Notes: generated from the sequence alone by a model not told the origin. Positions 43,937 to 53,801 are shown, counted from the stretch's first letter. The stretch: 64,000 nucleotides of DNA from a bacterium (GCA_030550015.1 JAUQQG010000118.1:1-64000); one strand, 5' to 3'. Numbers and translations: made by a program.

Positions 43937-44932
43937 TTAGTCTGGGAGCCACAGGAGACGCAGGCGAGGACCGACCAACCCGCGGGTGTCAAAGCGGTAG
44001 AGACCGGCCTCCCTTGCGGCTGCGAGGGCTTCTTCGTACTCGCTCCTGGTGATGCGTCGGTTGATCTCGCTGTATTCCTTCTCCGAGACCTTTCCCGCGG
44101 GGTAGTATTGGTCCATGATGTTGACGTAGGTGTGTGGCGAGACCTCCTTGGCGAGAAACTGCATAATCTCTCGAGTCCCGGCGATGCCACCTGGCATCAC
44201 AAGGTGGCGGACCAGCACACCTCTCTTGGCCAGGCCATGTTCATCCATGACCAGTGGACCCACCTGTCGGTGCATCTCTTTGATGACGCGCTTTGCCACC
44301 TCAGGGTAATCAGGTGCCTTCAGGTACTTCCTGGCTAGCTCCCGGTCCCAGAATTTGAAGTCGGGCATGTAGATGTCCACGATCCCATCAAGGAGACGCA
44401 GGCTATCGAGGGAGTCATAAGCGCTTGTGTTATAGACGATGGGCAGGCGGAGGCCCATCTCCACGGCGATGGGGAGGGCCTCAAGGATCTGCGGAACCAC
44501 GTGCTCCGGGGTCACCAGGTTGATGTTGTGGCAACCTTGCTCTTGGAGGTAGACCATCATCCGCGCGAGCTGCTCCGGGGTGACAGCTCTTCCTTCGCCG
44601 AGATGGCTGATGCTCCAGTTCTGACAGAACACACACTTTAAGTTGCACCATGAAAAGAAGATCGTCCCACTCCCGTTCCAGCCCCGGAGGCAGTCCTCCT
44701 CCCCGAAGTGCGGGAAGAAGCTGCTGACGACAGCATACCGCCCGGTCTTGCAGACCGCCCACTTGTCCTCCAGCCGGTTTACCCGGCAATTCCTAGGGCA
44801 TACGCTGCAGCTCTCCAGGAGGGAAAGTGCCTCCTCCGCTCTGCGCCGCAGCTCCCTCGCCCCAAGGTGAAGGTAAGCAGGCGTGAAATCCCGCGAGGGA
44901 ATTGTAAATGCGGAGATTGCCCCTGGCTCCAT
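43937..44932 (-). CDS. Radical SAM protein, PflA-like
   Basis: 331 residues. The radical SAM cluster motif is C96-xxx-C100-xx-C103 (SWCNLKCVFCQ). An N-terminal Cys motif (SCSVCPRNCRVNR, 42-53) resembles the extra iron-sulfur segment of PflX/YgcF-like activases. It ends with a VGPRLRLLWLPD tail. It fits the glycyl radical-activating-type radical SAM proteins annotated as PflX-like. The glycyl radical partner is not present nearby, so the substrate is unknown. ATG at 44932 is the only strong start. Confidence 0.85.
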   Translation of the reverse strand: MEPGAISAFTIPSRDFTPAYLHLGARELRRRAEEALSLLESCSVCPRNCRVNRLEDKWAVCKTGRYAVVSSFFPHFGEEDCLRGWNGSGTIFFSWCNLKCVFCQNWSISHLGEGRAVTPEQLARMMVYLQEQGCHNINLVTPEHVVPQILEALPIAVEMGLRLPIVYNTSAYDSLDSLRLLDGIVDIYMPDFKFWDRELARKYLKAPDYPEVAKRVIKEMHRQVGPLVMDEHGLAKRGVLVRHLVMPGGIAGTREIMQFLAKEVSPHTYVNIMDQYYPAGKVSEKEYSEINRRITRSEYEEALAAAREAGLYRFDTRGLVGPRLRLLWLPD

Positions 44933-45030
44933 GGGGAAAACGCTCCTGTACGCACCTTGTCACACGGTTTTTCTGTTGCCCGATTGTTTGGCAACCTCTA
45001 GCTTATTCTAGCGCTGCTCTGGAAAGCCGA

Positions 45031-46050
45031 TCAAGCGATGCCCTTCAATATCTCCACAGCCTTGCGCCAGCGAGGCGCATCCTCTGGGGAGAACTCCCGG
45101 TACCACGAGATGCGGTCGGCGAGCCCATCGTAGCGGGCGCGCAGCAAGGAGGGGATCTCCTCTTCGGGACCGACCACCGCAAAGGCCTCCAACATCTCAT
45201 CCGTGACCAACGTTCCCATCTCCCGCCATTGGCCGTATCTGGCCATCTGCTGGAGCCTTTCCCCGATCTCTTGCCATCCGTGTACCTCGAGGACGATGCG
45301 ATAGGAGGGTGTGGATGCGTAGAACGCGATCTGGCGCTTCACGGAGTTGATGGCCTCCTCCCTCTCTGCTCCTGGTCGGCCGGTGGCCACGAAGCAGCTG
45401 ACAGCAATCTCAATCTCTGCACGAGACCGCCCCGCCCGTGCAAGTCCTGATCCGATAGCGGGGAGGACTACGTGGTGCAAGTAACGGGGGGTATGGAGAG
45501 GGTGCACGAAGAAGCCATCGCAGAGCTCCCCCGCAAGTCGACAGAGCCCGGTGTTCACCCCGGCAATGAACACGGGGATCCGAGGGTGTGCAAGGGGGGA
45601 GGGGCTGAAAAAAGGAGTCATCAAGGTGTGAGTGTAAAACCTCCCCCGGAAGTTGAGGGGGACCTCTTCCTGCCAAGTCCGCCAGACCGCTCGCAGAGCT
45701 TGGACATACTCGCGAAGCCGGGGTACGGGCGGCCCCCAAGGCATGCTGAAACGGCGCTCAATGTGCGCCTTCACCTGAGTCCCCAGGCCCAGGAGGAACC
45801 GGCCGCCGGAAAGGGCCGCGAGATCCCATGCGGTGTGTGCAACCACCACAGGGCTGCGGGCGAAAGCAACGGCGATGGCTGTACCGAGCTGGATCCGCGA
45901 TGTATGCTCTGCAGCCAGGGCAAGAGGGAGGAATGGATCGTGGGCGGTTTCGCTTGTCAGCAAGCCGTCGAATCCACACGACTCCGCAGCCTTTGCCATC
46001 TCCGGGATCGACCGGAGGTCCTTCGTGGCGAGATGCGCATCTACCTTCAT
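45031..46050 (-). CDS. LLM class F420-dependent oxidoreductase
   Basis: 339 residues from ATG 46050 with GGAGG 9 nt upstream. The luciferase-like TIM barrel begins MKVDAHLATKDLRSIPEMAKAAESCGFDG. It includes LTSETAHDPFLPLALAAEHTSRIQLGT, a signature of the F420-dependent branch (TIGR03617-like). It probably reduces or oxidises small organic substrates with coenzyme F420 or FMN. F420 versus FMN cannot be settled without the cofactor genes. A second LLM protein is encoded at 60165. Confidence 0.82.
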   Translation of the reverse strand: MKVDAHLATKDLRSIPEMAKAAESCGFDGLLTSETAHDPFLPLALAAEHTSRIQLGTAIAVAFARSPVVVAHTAWDLAALSGGRFLLGLGTQVKAHIERRFSMPWGPPVPRLREYVQALRAVWRTWQEEVPLNFRGRFYTHTLMTPFFSPSPLAHPRIPVFIAGVNTGLCRLAGELCDGFFVHPLHTPRYLHHVVLPAIGSGLARAGRSRAEIEIAVSCFVATGRPGAEREEAINSVKRQIAFYASTPSYRIVLEVHGWQEIGERLQQMARYGQWREMGTLVTDEMLEAFAVVGPEEEIPSLLRARYDGLADRISWYREFSPEDAPRWRKAVEILKGIA

Positions 46051-46074
46051 CAGGCGAGGCCTCCTCACAAACGT

Positions 46075-46635
46075 TCATCGATGCTCTCTCCTCCGCTCCC
46101 AAACAACCTCCGTCTCTCCGTGGCGGTGGTTGACCACCCTGGCGAGGACGAAGAGGAGGTCGGAGAGGCGGTTGATGTAGCGGAGGAGTTCTGGGTTCAA
46201 GGGCTCTCGGCGGTGGAGCGCGACGATCCGCCGTTCTGCCCTTCTGGCGACAGTACGGGCGACGTGGAGGAGTGCTCCAGGCCCTCCCGCTAGGACGAAC
46301 AGCTGGAGAGGCGGGAGTTCCGCATGGAACCGGTCAATGGTCTCCTCTAACCACTTCACCCGGTCCGCGGTGACTCCTGTGGGTTTCGTGGCTTCCATGG
46401 GAGGTCCCGGGCTGGCCAGCTCAGCCCCAAGGGCGAAGAGCTCCCGCTGGATCTCCAGGAGTACTTCGGCCACATCGCGGTCCTGCTCGAGGTGTGCTCT
46501 GGCGAGACCGAGGAAGCTTCCCAGCTCGTCTACGGTACCGTACGCCTCCACCCGCAAATCGTCCTTGGGAACCCGTCTCCCTCCAAACAAACTCGTCTCA
46601 CCAGCATCCCCTGTTCGTGTGTAGATCCTCCCCAT
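46075..46635 (-). CDS. PduO-type cob(I)alamin adenosyltransferase
   Basis: 186 residues from ATG 46635, with GAGAGGA 4 nt upstream; the frame extends to 46713 but without conservation. The PduO signature MGRIYTRTGDAGETSLFGG(RRVPKDD) and the trimer helices including GPGALLHVARTVARRAERRI identify the family. It adenosylates cob(I)alamin to make adenosylcobalamin, the cofactor of mutases and some dehydratases. It is followed by the LLM oxidoreductase gene 24 bp downstream. Confidence 0.93.
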   Translation of the reverse strand: MGRIYTRTGDAGETSLFGGRRVPKDDLRVEAYGTVDELGSFLGLARAHLEQDRDVAEVLLEIQRELFALGAELASPGPPMEATKPTGVTADRVKWLEETIDRFHAELPPLQLFVLAGGPGALLHVARTVARRAERRIVALHRREPLNPELLRYINRLSDLLFVLARVVNHRHGETEVVWERRREHR

Positions 46636-46709
46636 TGTTCCTCTCACCCTCCATTCCGGCCTCTGAGCTAGTCTGCCAAATCCACACGTAGTTTGTTCTG
46701 GACCTTCCC

Positions 46710-48764
46710 TCACCCTCCACGATCATGCGAATCGGTCTCGATAGCTGGAGCACCCATCTCTTCTGCAGCGGTTCTGGACTCCACCGGGACTCCCCCGAGA
46801 TGTGTGGAGAACCACCTCAGGATCCACTCCAGGCGGATGAGACGCCGCTTTGGCTGGCCACTCCGGGAAAGGTCGTGACTCTCCTGGGGGAAGCGGACAA
46901 AGACAACCTCGCGTCCCAGCTTCTTCAAGGCAACGAAGAGTTGTTCTGCCTCTCCGATGGGGCACCTGAGGTCTTGCTCGCTATGGAGGATGAGGAGGGG
47001 GGTTGTGATGTTCTGCACGTACATGAGGGGAGATCGCTCCAGGTAGAACTGGGGGTTTTCCCAGGGGTCACCAGGGAACTCCCAATACCCCTTGAAATAG
47101 GCTAGATCGCTCGTCCCCCACTGGCTGAGGTGGTTGGAGATGCTCCGCATCGTGACGGCAGCGCGGAAGCGGGAGGTGTGCCCGATGATCCAATTGGTCA
47201 TGAACCCTCCATAGCTTCCTCCAGCCACCCCCAGGCGATTGGGATCCACGAAGTCGAAGGTCTCCAGGATGTAGTCCACACCCCGCATCAGGTCCTCGAA
47301 GTCTTTTCCTCCCCAGTCGTGGTGGGTGGCTGCAGCAAACTTCTGACCATATCCCTGGCTCCCCCGAGGGTTCATGTAGAAAACGACGTAGCCCTCTGCT
47401 GCCAGGACCTGGAACTCATGGAAGAACGTGTACCCGTATGCTGCGTGGGGCCCCCCGTGGATTTGGAGGATCGCTGGGTACTTCCTTCCTGGCTGGAAAT
47501 CCGGAGGTTTCAGGAGCCACCCCTCAATGGGCCAGCCATCGGCGCCTTCAAAGGTGAACCGCTCTGGCGCGACGACGACGATTTCCTCCCCCAGATGGGC
47601 GTTGAGGTGGGTTAGCCTGCGGAGCTCCCCGAGGCGGATCCCCTCTCTTCCTTCCTGCACCTCGGCTTCCCAGAGCTCCCCGGGGGTCACTGGGTCGGAG
47701 ATGGCAAGGGAGACCTTCTTCCTTGCTCCGTCGAAGCTAAACCCGTAGATGTCCCACTGCCCGCTGGTCAGGAAGCGTACTTCCTTTCCCTCGGTTGCAG
47801 GGCCTGGGACGGCGCACAGTTGGCTTGTCCCTCCATGGGTAACGGTGATGATAACCCAGTTTCCATCCAGGGTCCAGGTAGGCCTTCCTGGCACGGGATG
47901 CGCACGCATGTCGCCCAGAAGGGCATGCCCAGCTGACCGGTCAAACCCTGCTGTGAGGCAGATGGGTTCTCTGCCGTCCAAGGGGACGGCCCACACGCCA
48001 GTGTTCGTGGCACCCATGTACGCGTTGTCGTGGCCAAGATAGGCAATCCATGCCCCGTCTGGTGACCAGGAAGGGGCAGATGCTGGACCCTTACTCGCGG
48101 TAAGACACCTGAGCTGGCCTGTGGCGGGGTCCACCACCCACACGTCCGCTACGTTGGTCCTGTCCGCATCGGGGGACCGGTTAGCAATCACAGCGATCCA
48201 GCGTCCATCAGGGGACCAGGAGGGGTACTGGTGATCATACTCCCCCTCCGTGAGCTGTCTCGCCTCTCCACCTGCGGCGGGGATGACGAAGAGGTGTTTC
48301 CACCGGCCGTCCCAGAGACCTTCCCCGTCGGCCTTATACTTCAGGCGGGTGATCACGCGGACCTCATCGTCCTTTATGGCTTCCCCGACCTTGGCGATAT
48401 AGGCGATCTCCTGACCGTTCGGGGACCAGACTGGTTCAGAGACCACAGGGCCCTGGTTGGTGAGCTGGCGGGCCTCACCGCCATCGCTGGGGATGATCCA
48501 AATCTGCTTGTGTCCAGTCCGGTCGGAGAGGAATGCGAGGAACCGGCCGTCCGGGGACCAGCGGGGACTCGTGTCGCGGTGCGGACCAGAAGTGAATGGC
48601 CGGATCTCCCCGTTTGTGGCAACCCAGATATGTGACCGGTAGGCATTGGCATTCGGGTCGATGGTGGTGACGACGAATGCCACACGTCTCCCGTCCGGAG
48701 AGAGCTGGGGATCATCGACGAGGCGGAAGGTGAACAGATCTTCCGCGGTGATTTTCCGAGGCAT
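46710..48764 (-). CDS. S9 family prolyl oligopeptidase (acylaminoacyl-peptidase-like)
   Basis: 684 residues. The N-terminal beta-propeller is visible as repeated SPDGRWIAVIA-type units (e.g. PQLSPDGRRVAFVV, WSPDGRFLAFLS), followed by the alpha/beta hydrolase with catalytic Ser517 in GGSYGGFM and His near residue 640 in QESHDLSR. It cleaves short peptides or acylated N-termini in the cytoplasm. No signal peptide is present. ATG at 48764 has GGAGGGACTTCTG ahead of it. Confidence 0.92.
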   Translation of the reverse strand: MPRKITAEDLFTFRLVDDPQLSPDGRRVAFVVTTIDPNANAYRSHIWVATNGEIRPFTSGPHRDTSPRWSPDGRFLAFLSDRTGHKQIWIIPSDGGEARQLTNQGPVVSEPVWSPNGQEIAYIAKVGEAIKDDEVRVITRLKYKADGEGLWDGRWKHLFVIPAAGGEARQLTEGEYDHQYPSWSPDGRWIAVIANRSPDADRTNVADVWVVDPATGQLRCLTASKGPASAPSWSPDGAWIAYLGHDNAYMGATNTGVWAVPLDGREPICLTAGFDRSAGHALLGDMRAHPVPGRPTWTLDGNWVIITVTHGGTSQLCAVPGPATEGKEVRFLTSGQWDIYGFSFDGARKKVSLAISDPVTPGELWEAEVQEGREGIRLGELRRLTHLNAHLGEEIVVVAPERFTFEGADGWPIEGWLLKPPDFQPGRKYPAILQIHGGPHAAYGYTFFHEFQVLAAEGYVVFYMNPRGSQGYGQKFAAATHHDWGGKDFEDLMRGVDYILETFDFVDPNRLGVAGGSYGGFMTNWIIGHTSRFRAAVTMRSISNHLSQWGTSDLAYFKGYWEFPGDPWENPQFYLERSPLMYVQNITTPLLILHSEQDLRCPIGEAEQLFVALKKLGREVVFVRFPQESHDLSRSGQPKRRLIRLEWILRWFSTHLGGVPVESRTAAEEMGAPAIETDSHDRGG

Positions 48765-48782
48765 TCAGAAGTCCCTCCTTCT

Positions 48783-49517
48783 TCATAATCCGTAAGCCAG
48801 CCGCTCGGCGAGAGGCCAGGGAAGGCCAGCTTGAAGCATTCGTTGCTGCGTCTGCTGGACCGGGTAGTCGAGCCGCACGAGCGTGGCAGTGCGCAGGGTG
48901 AGATCGAGGATCAGGTAGCTTGCTCGGGGATCCCCATCCCGCGGCTGACCCACGCTGCCTCCGTTGAGAATGTACCGCGCGCCCGAGGAGAGGGGGAAGG
49001 GGGACCCCACGGGAAGCTGATGGAATGAGACCTTCTCCTTCTCCGTGTACACAAACGCCCCCGGGATGTGAGAGTGTCCAATGAGGCAGATCTGGAAGTC
49101 GGAGGAAAGGAAGTTTGCCAGGGCTGTGTTCCCGTCGAGGACATACTCTTCGATGGGGTTGCGCGGGCTCCCGTGGACAGCGAGGAGGTCCCCAAATCTA
49201 TGCTCGAGGGAGAGGGATTCCAGGAACGCGCGGCCCTCTGGGCTCAGCACGCGGCGGGTCCAGAGGATGGCCTCCCGGGCGAGTGGGTTGAAATAGTCCA
49301 GGTCGAGGCGGCCGATGACCGCCCAGTCATGATTTCCGGCGAGGGTGAGGATACGGTGTGTCTGGAGCGTTGTGATACACTCGTTTGGATCAGGCCCATA
49401 GCCGACCACGTCCCCAAGGCAAAGGATGGCATCGACCCCTTTTGTGGCAATATCGTTGAGGACGATCTCCAATGCTTGAAGGTTCCCGTGGATATCAGAA
49501 ATCACAGCGTATCGCAT
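48783..49517 (-). CDS. Metallophosphoesterase family protein
   Basis: 244 residues from ATG 49517. Metal ligands are visible as DIHGN (10-14), GDVVGYG (37-43), GNHDW (near 65) and late GHSHIPG (near 147) with GGSVGQPRDGD. This is the YfcE/MJ0936 group of calcineurin-like phosphoesterases acting on small phosphodiesters. An alternative TTG at 49532 adds five residues. The next gene is the HAD hydrolase on the same strand, 77 bp upstream. Confidence 0.87.
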   Translation of the reverse strand: MRYAVISDIHGNLQALEIVLNDIATKGVDAILCLGDVVGYGPDPNECITTLQTHRILTLAGNHDWAVIGRLDLDYFNPLAREAILWTRRVLSPEGRAFLESLSLEHRFGDLLAVHGSPRNPIEEYVLDGNTALANFLSSDFQICLIGHSHIPGAFVYTEKEKVSFHQLPVGSPFPLSSGARYILNGGSVGQPRDGDPRASYLILDLTLRTATLVRLDYPVQQTQQRMLQAGLPWPLAERLAYGL

Positions 49518-49580
49518 TTGAGTACCCAGCAAAAGGTTTCTGACTTCTGCCGGGGGTCCCTTTCTTGAGCAGCGATCTCT

Positions 49581-49611
49581 CCAGCAAAATCTTGTCAGGA
49601 GATCTTGCTGG
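49581..49611. repeat. Short palindrome CCAGCAAAATCT...AGATCTTGCTGG
   Basis: 12 nt arms with one mismatch and 7 nt loop. It overlaps the last codons of the HAD gene, and a near copy is at 50433-50464. Confidence 0.5.
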
Positions 49612-50320
49612 GGTCACTCCGCACCTGCGATCGAAGGTTCCAGTCGACCAGGGGGACGATCTCGTTCAAGCGGCGAATCCGAATGCAATCGGCGTGAGGA
49701 TAGCGATCTGCACGATCAATCAGCACCGGGGTGATCCCAGCCGACCGCGCCCCGACCACATCGTACTCGTAGAGGTCTCCGACATGGAGAACTCCCTCAG
49801 GTGGCACGCCTGCCTTTGCAAGGGCGATCTGGAAGATCCGAGGGTCGGGCTTGGAGACCCCTACCGCCTCAGAGGCGATCACGAAGTCCAGGAACCTGGA
49901 GACCCCGGCCTTTTCGAGGACCTCTGGGAGGGCCTTGTCCCAGTTGGAGACTACCCCGATGACCAAGTTGAGCCTTCGCAGGTGCTCCAGGGTCTCCACG
50001 ACATCGTCGATTGGCCGCAAAGCAAGGCGGCGCTGGAACTCCTGCGCCACAAGGGGGACAAGATCAGTCGCCTTCTCCCCAAGCCCTGCCTTGACAAGAA
50101 GGGTCTCGTACCACTCCCGCCAGAACCTCTCGGGATCCTGCTGGTAGAGCGCGCTTTGTTTCTCGAACCACTCCTCCGCCCCGTCAAAGGCGCGGAACGA
50201 AGCCTCCGGAGAGATGAGGAAGCCAAGGTCCCTCATGATCTCCGTAAAGAGGACCTCCCGAGGAGGGTGAAGGTCGATGAGCGTTCCCCCTGCGTCGAAG
50301 AAGATTGCTCGGTAGCGCAT
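49595..50320 (-). CDS. HAD superfamily hydrolase
   Basis: 241 residues from ATG 50320; an upstream GTG at 50338 is also in frame. Motif I DAGGTLID, motif II VSNWD, motif III with Lys in KPDPRIF and motif IV GDLYEYDVVGAR mark a HAD-IA phosphatase of the HDHD3 or 2-haloacid-like type. It has a cap domain inserted between motif I and II. It probably dephosphorylates small metabolites. Flanked by metallophosphoesterase and FecCD genes, no pathway is implied. Confidence 0.87.
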   Translation of the reverse strand: MRYRAIFFDAGGTLIDLHPPREVLFTEIMRDLGFLISPEASFRAFDGAEEWFEKQSALYQQDPERFWREWYETLLVKAGLGEKATDLVPLVAQEFQRRLALRPIDDVVETLEHLRRLNLVIGVVSNWDKALPEVLEKAGVSRFLDFVIASEAVGVSKPDPRIFQIALAKAGVPPEGVLHVGDLYEYDVVGARSAGITPVLIDRADRYPHADCIRIRRLNEIVPLVDWNLRSQVRSDPSKIS

Positions 50321-50432
50321 TGGCCCCACACCTAGCACCTTCCCATATTACCTGATCCCGGAGCTGGGTGCAACTTCGCGAGATTCTTCCCAGTCAAGAC
50401 CCTTCCTTTGTGGGGGGTTACTTTATGGAACC

Positions 50433-50464
50433 CTAGCAAAATCTCTTGTCGAAATCTTGCCAGG
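50433..50464. repeat. Short palindrome CTAGCAAAATCTC...ATCTTGCCAGG
   Basis: Near-identical copy of the element at 49581-49611 (shared AGCAAAATC, TTGTC and ATCTTGC). It is in the gap after the FecCD gene. Confidence 0.5.
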
Positions 50465-50468
50465 GGAC

Positions 50469-51581
50469 TTAATAGGCTCGGGAGGGCCCTTTCCGCCTGG
50501 CCAGGAGGAAGAGGAAGAAAGGTCCGCCCAAAAAAGCAGTGATCACCCCCACAGGGAGCTCTTGGGGGCTCAGAAGCGTGCGGGCGAAGAGGTCGGCGAC
50601 GACGAGGATTGTCCCACCGAGAAGGGCTGAGGCGGGCAAGAGCCACCTGTGATCCGGGCCTACGAAGAACCTCACAAGGTGAGGGACGATGAGGCCCACG
50701 AACCCAATGAGCCCGCTCGTTGCCGCGGCGCTCGCCGCGGCAAGAGAGGCAGCAACGATCAGGAACCGCTTGACACGTTCGACATCCACACCAAGCTGGA
50801 AGGCTTCCTCCTCTCCCGTCAGGAGAAGGTTCAGGTCCGGGGAAAGGAAGAAAGCTATGGCGATCCCGGAGAGGGCATATGGTGCTGCCATCCGCAGGTG
50901 TTCCCATCCGCGCCCGGAGAACCCCCCCATGAGCCAGAAGATGGCGTGAGGAAGACGCTCTCCCCCGAGGAACAAGAGGAGAGAGATCACCGCAGAAAGG
51001 AAGGCGCTCATGGCAATGCCCGCGAGGAGGAGCGTTTCCACGGGCAAGGCATCAACCGGCCACGTACCCGAACCGTAACCCCGCCGGGCGATACGTACCA
51101 CTGCTGCTGTGGCCCCGAGCGCTCCTGCGAATGCCAGCAAAGGAGTGGCACTGAGTCCCAGGAACCATACCCGGAGGTCAAAGAGGATGGCGATGGTAGC
51201 GCCAAGGGCCGCCCCGCTGCTGACGCCGAGGATGTACGGATCGGCCATGGGGTTGCGGAAGAGTCCTTGATAGACGACGCCAGTGGCACCGAGAGCCATT
51301 CCCACCACCGCAGCGAGCAGGACGCGCGGGAGGCGGATCAACATCACAATGGCCTCGGCCACGGGGTCCCCAGGGGGGAGAAGGGACGGGATGAACTGCC
51401 TGATAAGGATCCTGGCAACTTCGGGGATGGGGATCGCCACGGACCCCCAAGCCGTGGCCGCGAGGGTGGTCAGAAGAAGAAGGAGAGCAAGGCCTAAGAC
51501 GGTGAGACCTCTCCGGCGCCTCTTGGCGAAGTAGCCCGGAGGGGCCTCTGCGAATCGTGTGGTCTTCGGCCCGGAGGACAT
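50469..51581 (-). CDS. FecCD/BtuC-type ABC transporter permease
   Basis: 370 residues. About ten hydrophobic helices and the family signature GVVYQGLFRNPMADPYILGVSSGAALGA (about residues 98-125) plus GLIGFVGLIVPHLVRFFVGPDHR. Such permeases import iron-siderophore, heme or vitamin B12 with a binding protein and ATPase. It begins 8 bp after hisIE, but neither the ATPase nor the binding protein is nearby, so it is an orphan here. PduO adenosyltransferase elsewhere in the window makes B12 a possible substrate, by inference only. Confidence 0.87.
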   Translation of the reverse strand: MSSGPKTTRFAEAPPGYFAKRRRRGLTVLGLALLLLLTTLAATAWGSVAIPIPEVARILIRQFIPSLLPPGDPVAEAIVMLIRLPRVLLAAVVGMALGATGVVYQGLFRNPMADPYILGVSSGAALGATIAILFDLRVWFLGLSATPLLAFAGALGATAAVVRIARRGYGSGTWPVDALPVETLLLAGIAMSAFLSAVISLLLFLGGERLPHAIFWLMGGFSGRGWEHLRMAAPYALSGIAIAFFLSPDLNLLLTGEEEAFQLGVDVERVKRFLIVAASLAAASAAATSGLIGFVGLIVPHLVRFFVGPDHRWLLPASALLGGTILVVADLFARTLLSPQELPVGVITAFLGGPFFLFLLARRKGPSRAY

Positions 51582-51589
51582 ACCCTATC

Positions 51590-52228
51590 CTATCGGCGTC
51601 TTCGTCGCAACTCATCCAATACCTCCCCCAACGCGACCCCTTGGAAGACGAGCAAGACAAGGGTATGGAAGACAAGATCAGCTGCTTCCTCGATGAGCCG
51701 CTGTCGCCCCTCGGCACGGGCCGCCTGGACGACTTCCTGGGCTTCCTCCACGATCTTGGCCCCGATGGCCTCTGTACCCTGCCGGAAGAGGCTACTCGTG
51801 TAGGACCCAGGCCGGGGATTCCTCAGGCGCTCCTTGAGGACGTTTTCCAGCTCAGTCAGGAGAGGCGGCGCTGGAGTCGCCGGGATTGGGGTTTTTACTT
51901 CTCCTTCGATATCGCGGTAGAAGCAGGATGTTTGCCCAGTATGGCATGCCGGCCCCTTTTGCTCGACAAGGAGAAGGAGCGCATCTCCATCGCAATCTAC
52001 GCGGATCTCCTGGACCTTCTGGGTATGCCCTGATTCCTCTCCCTTCCTCCACAATCTCTGGCGCGACCTGCTCCAGTACCAAGCATCGCCGCTTTCTTGG
52101 GTACGCCGGAGTGCATCGGCGTTCATATACGCGAGCATCAGAACCTTGCCTGTCCTCGCTTCCTGGGCGATCACAGGGATCAACCCATTCGAATCGAACC
52201 GGATCTCCACAACCGGGTTCTTCACCAC
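51590..52228 (-). CDS. hisIE: Bifunctional phosphoribosyl-AMP cyclohydrolase/phosphoribosyl-ATP pyrophosphatase
   Basis: 212 residues. The HisI half carries the zinc- and magnesium-site motifs [43 protein letters not shown] and CFYRDIE. The HisE half (from about residue 120) includes [20 protein letters not shown] and [14 protein letters not shown]. It catalyses steps 2 and 3 of histidine synthesis. It overlaps hisF by 7 bp and is followed by a FecCD gene 8 bp later. Confidence 0.95.
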   Translation of the reverse strand: MVKNPVVEIRFDSNGLIPVIAQEARTGKVLMLAYMNADALRRTQESGDAWYWSRSRQRLWRKGEESGHTQKVQEIRVDCDGDALLLLVEQKGPACHTGQTSCFYRDIEGEVKTPIPATPAPPLLTELENVLKERLRNPRPGSYTSSLFRQGTEAIGAKIVEEAQEVVQAARAEGRQRLIEEAADLVFHTLVLLVFQGVALGEVLDELRRRRR

Positions 52229-53013
52229 ACGCCTCCTTCTTGTTGAGGTTGTTCATCCAACCGCACGGGCACCCCCCTCGCCCGCAGGTATTCTTTGGCT
52301 TCACGTATCGTGTGCTGCTTGGAGTGAAAGAGCGAGGCAACGAGTACGGCGTCCGCCTTGCCCTCGGTGAGGGCCTCGAGGAGGTGGTGGAGCGTGCCTG
52401 CCCCCCCCGAGGCAATGACTGGGATCGGCACGCTTCCTGCCACTCTCTTGGTGAGTTCCAGGTCGTAACCGTCCCTAGTGCCGTCGCGATCGATGCTGGT
52501 CAGCAGGATCTCCCCCGCCCCCAGCGCTGCTGCCTGCTCCGCCCAAGCGACTGCATCGAGTCCCGTGGGAGTCCTGCCCCCGTTGATATACACCTCCCAC
52601 CGTGATGGGGAGATCTGCTTCGCATCTATCGCCACCACCACGCACTGGCTCCCAAAGCGATCAGCAGCCTGCGCAATAAGAATGGGGTTTTGGACACAGG
52701 CGGTGTTCATGGCCACCTTGTCTGCCCCGGCACGGAGCAGGCGTTGGACGTCTTCCAAGTTCCGCACCCCCCCACCCACTGTGAGGGGGATAAATGCTCG
52801 TTCGGCCGTTCGGCGCACCACCTCGACCATGGTGGCGCGGCCCTCCACGCTTGCCGTGATGTCCAAGAAGACGATCTCATCAGCTCCTTCACGATCGTAG
52901 GCCTCGGCCAGCTCGGCCGGATCGCCGGCATCACGCAGCCCCTGGAAACGCACCCCTTTCACAACCCGCCCGTCCTTCACATCGAGACAGGGGATGACGC
53001 GCTTGGCAAGCAT
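52222..53013 (-). CDS. hisF: Imidazole glycerol phosphate synthase, cyclase subunit
   Basis: 263 residues. TIM barrel with catalytic Asp11 in [12 protein letters not shown] and the second Asp in [10 protein letters not shown], plus LTVGGGVRN. It closes the imidazole ring using ammonia from HisH, yielding IGP and AICAR. It is adjacent to hisA and overlaps hisIE by 7 bp. Confidence 0.97.
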   Translation of the reverse strand: MLAKRVIPCLDVKDGRVVKGVRFQGLRDAGDPAELAEAYDREGADEIVFLDITASVEGRATMVEVVRRTAERAFIPLTVGGGVRNLEDVQRLLRAGADKVAMNTACVQNPILIAQAADRFGSQCVVVAIDAKQISPSRWEVYINGGRTPTGLDAVAWAEQAAALGAGEILLTSIDRDGTRDGYDLELTKRVAGSVPIPVIASGGAGTLHHLLEALTEGKADAVLVASLFHSKQHTIREAKEYLRARGVPVRLDEQPQQEGGVW

Positions 53014-53078
53014 GATTTCGATTCCCCCCGTTCGCCAAGGAGTTCACAACGCGAGGTCGGTTGGCCTCGGACACAGAT

Positions 53079-53801
53079 CTACAGAAACCTTGCGATGGCA
53101 CCGGCAAGGTCAATCCTTCCTTCATAGAGGGCGCGGCCGATGATCACTCCCTCAAGGCCTTTGGGAGCCAACTGGGCCAGCTGTTCCAGATCGGACATGG
53201 AGGAAACGCCTCCTGATGCGATCACGGGGACTCCTACGGTATCGAGCAGGCTCGTAAGACCGCTGAGGTCCGGACCTGTCATCGCACCGTCCCGCGAGAC
53301 ATCGGTGTAGATCAACCGCCTCACTCCGCTCTCCACCAGGATCTTTGCAGCTTCTAAGAAGTCCAGGGGGAGCGTTGTAAGCCAACCCTCCACAGCGACA
53401 CGCCTGCTCTTCACGTCCAAGGCCACTGCAATTCGGTCCTGGAACTGGCGGGTGGCTTCTGAGAGGAAATCCGGATCGGCGAGGGCTTTTGTACCCAGGA
53501 TCGCGCGCGAGACACCGACGTCAAAGACTTGTTCCAGCGCCGCCCGGTTCCGGATTCCCCCTCCAAACTGGACTGGGATCCTCACTGACTGGAGGATGCG
53601 CCCCACGGCCTCAAGGTTGTGAGGGACTCCTCTGAAGGCACCGTCCAAGTCGACCACATGAAGCCACCTGGCGCCTGCCCTCTCCCACTTTACTGCTACA
53701 ACCGCAGGATCCTCCTCGTACACCACGGCAGTCGACGGATCTCCCCGTCGAAGGCGGACGCACCGCCCCCCTAGAATGTCAATGGCTGGGATGATCAACA
53801 T
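53079..53801 (-). CDS. hisA: Phosphoribosylformimino-5-aminoimidazole carboxamide ribotide isomerase
   Basis: 240 residues from ATG 53801 (MLIIPAIDILGG). Catalytic Asp in PAID and in YTDVSRDG, with phosphate loops VQFGGGIRN and VIASGGVSS. It carries out the Amadori rearrangement at step 4. It overlaps hisH by 23 bp. An upstream in-frame start at 53825 is possible. Confidence 0.96.
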   Translation of the reverse strand: MLIIPAIDILGGRCVRLRRGDPSTAVVYEEDPAVVAVKWERAGARWLHVVDLDGAFRGVPHNLEAVGRILQSVRIPVQFGGGIRNRAALEQVFDVGVSRAILGTKALADPDFLSEATRQFQDRIAVALDVKSRRVAVEGWLTTLPLDFLEAAKILVESGVRRLIYTDVSRDGAMTGPDLSGLTSLLDTVGVPVIASGGVSSMSDLEQLAQLAPKGLEGVIIGRALYEGRIDLAGAIARFL

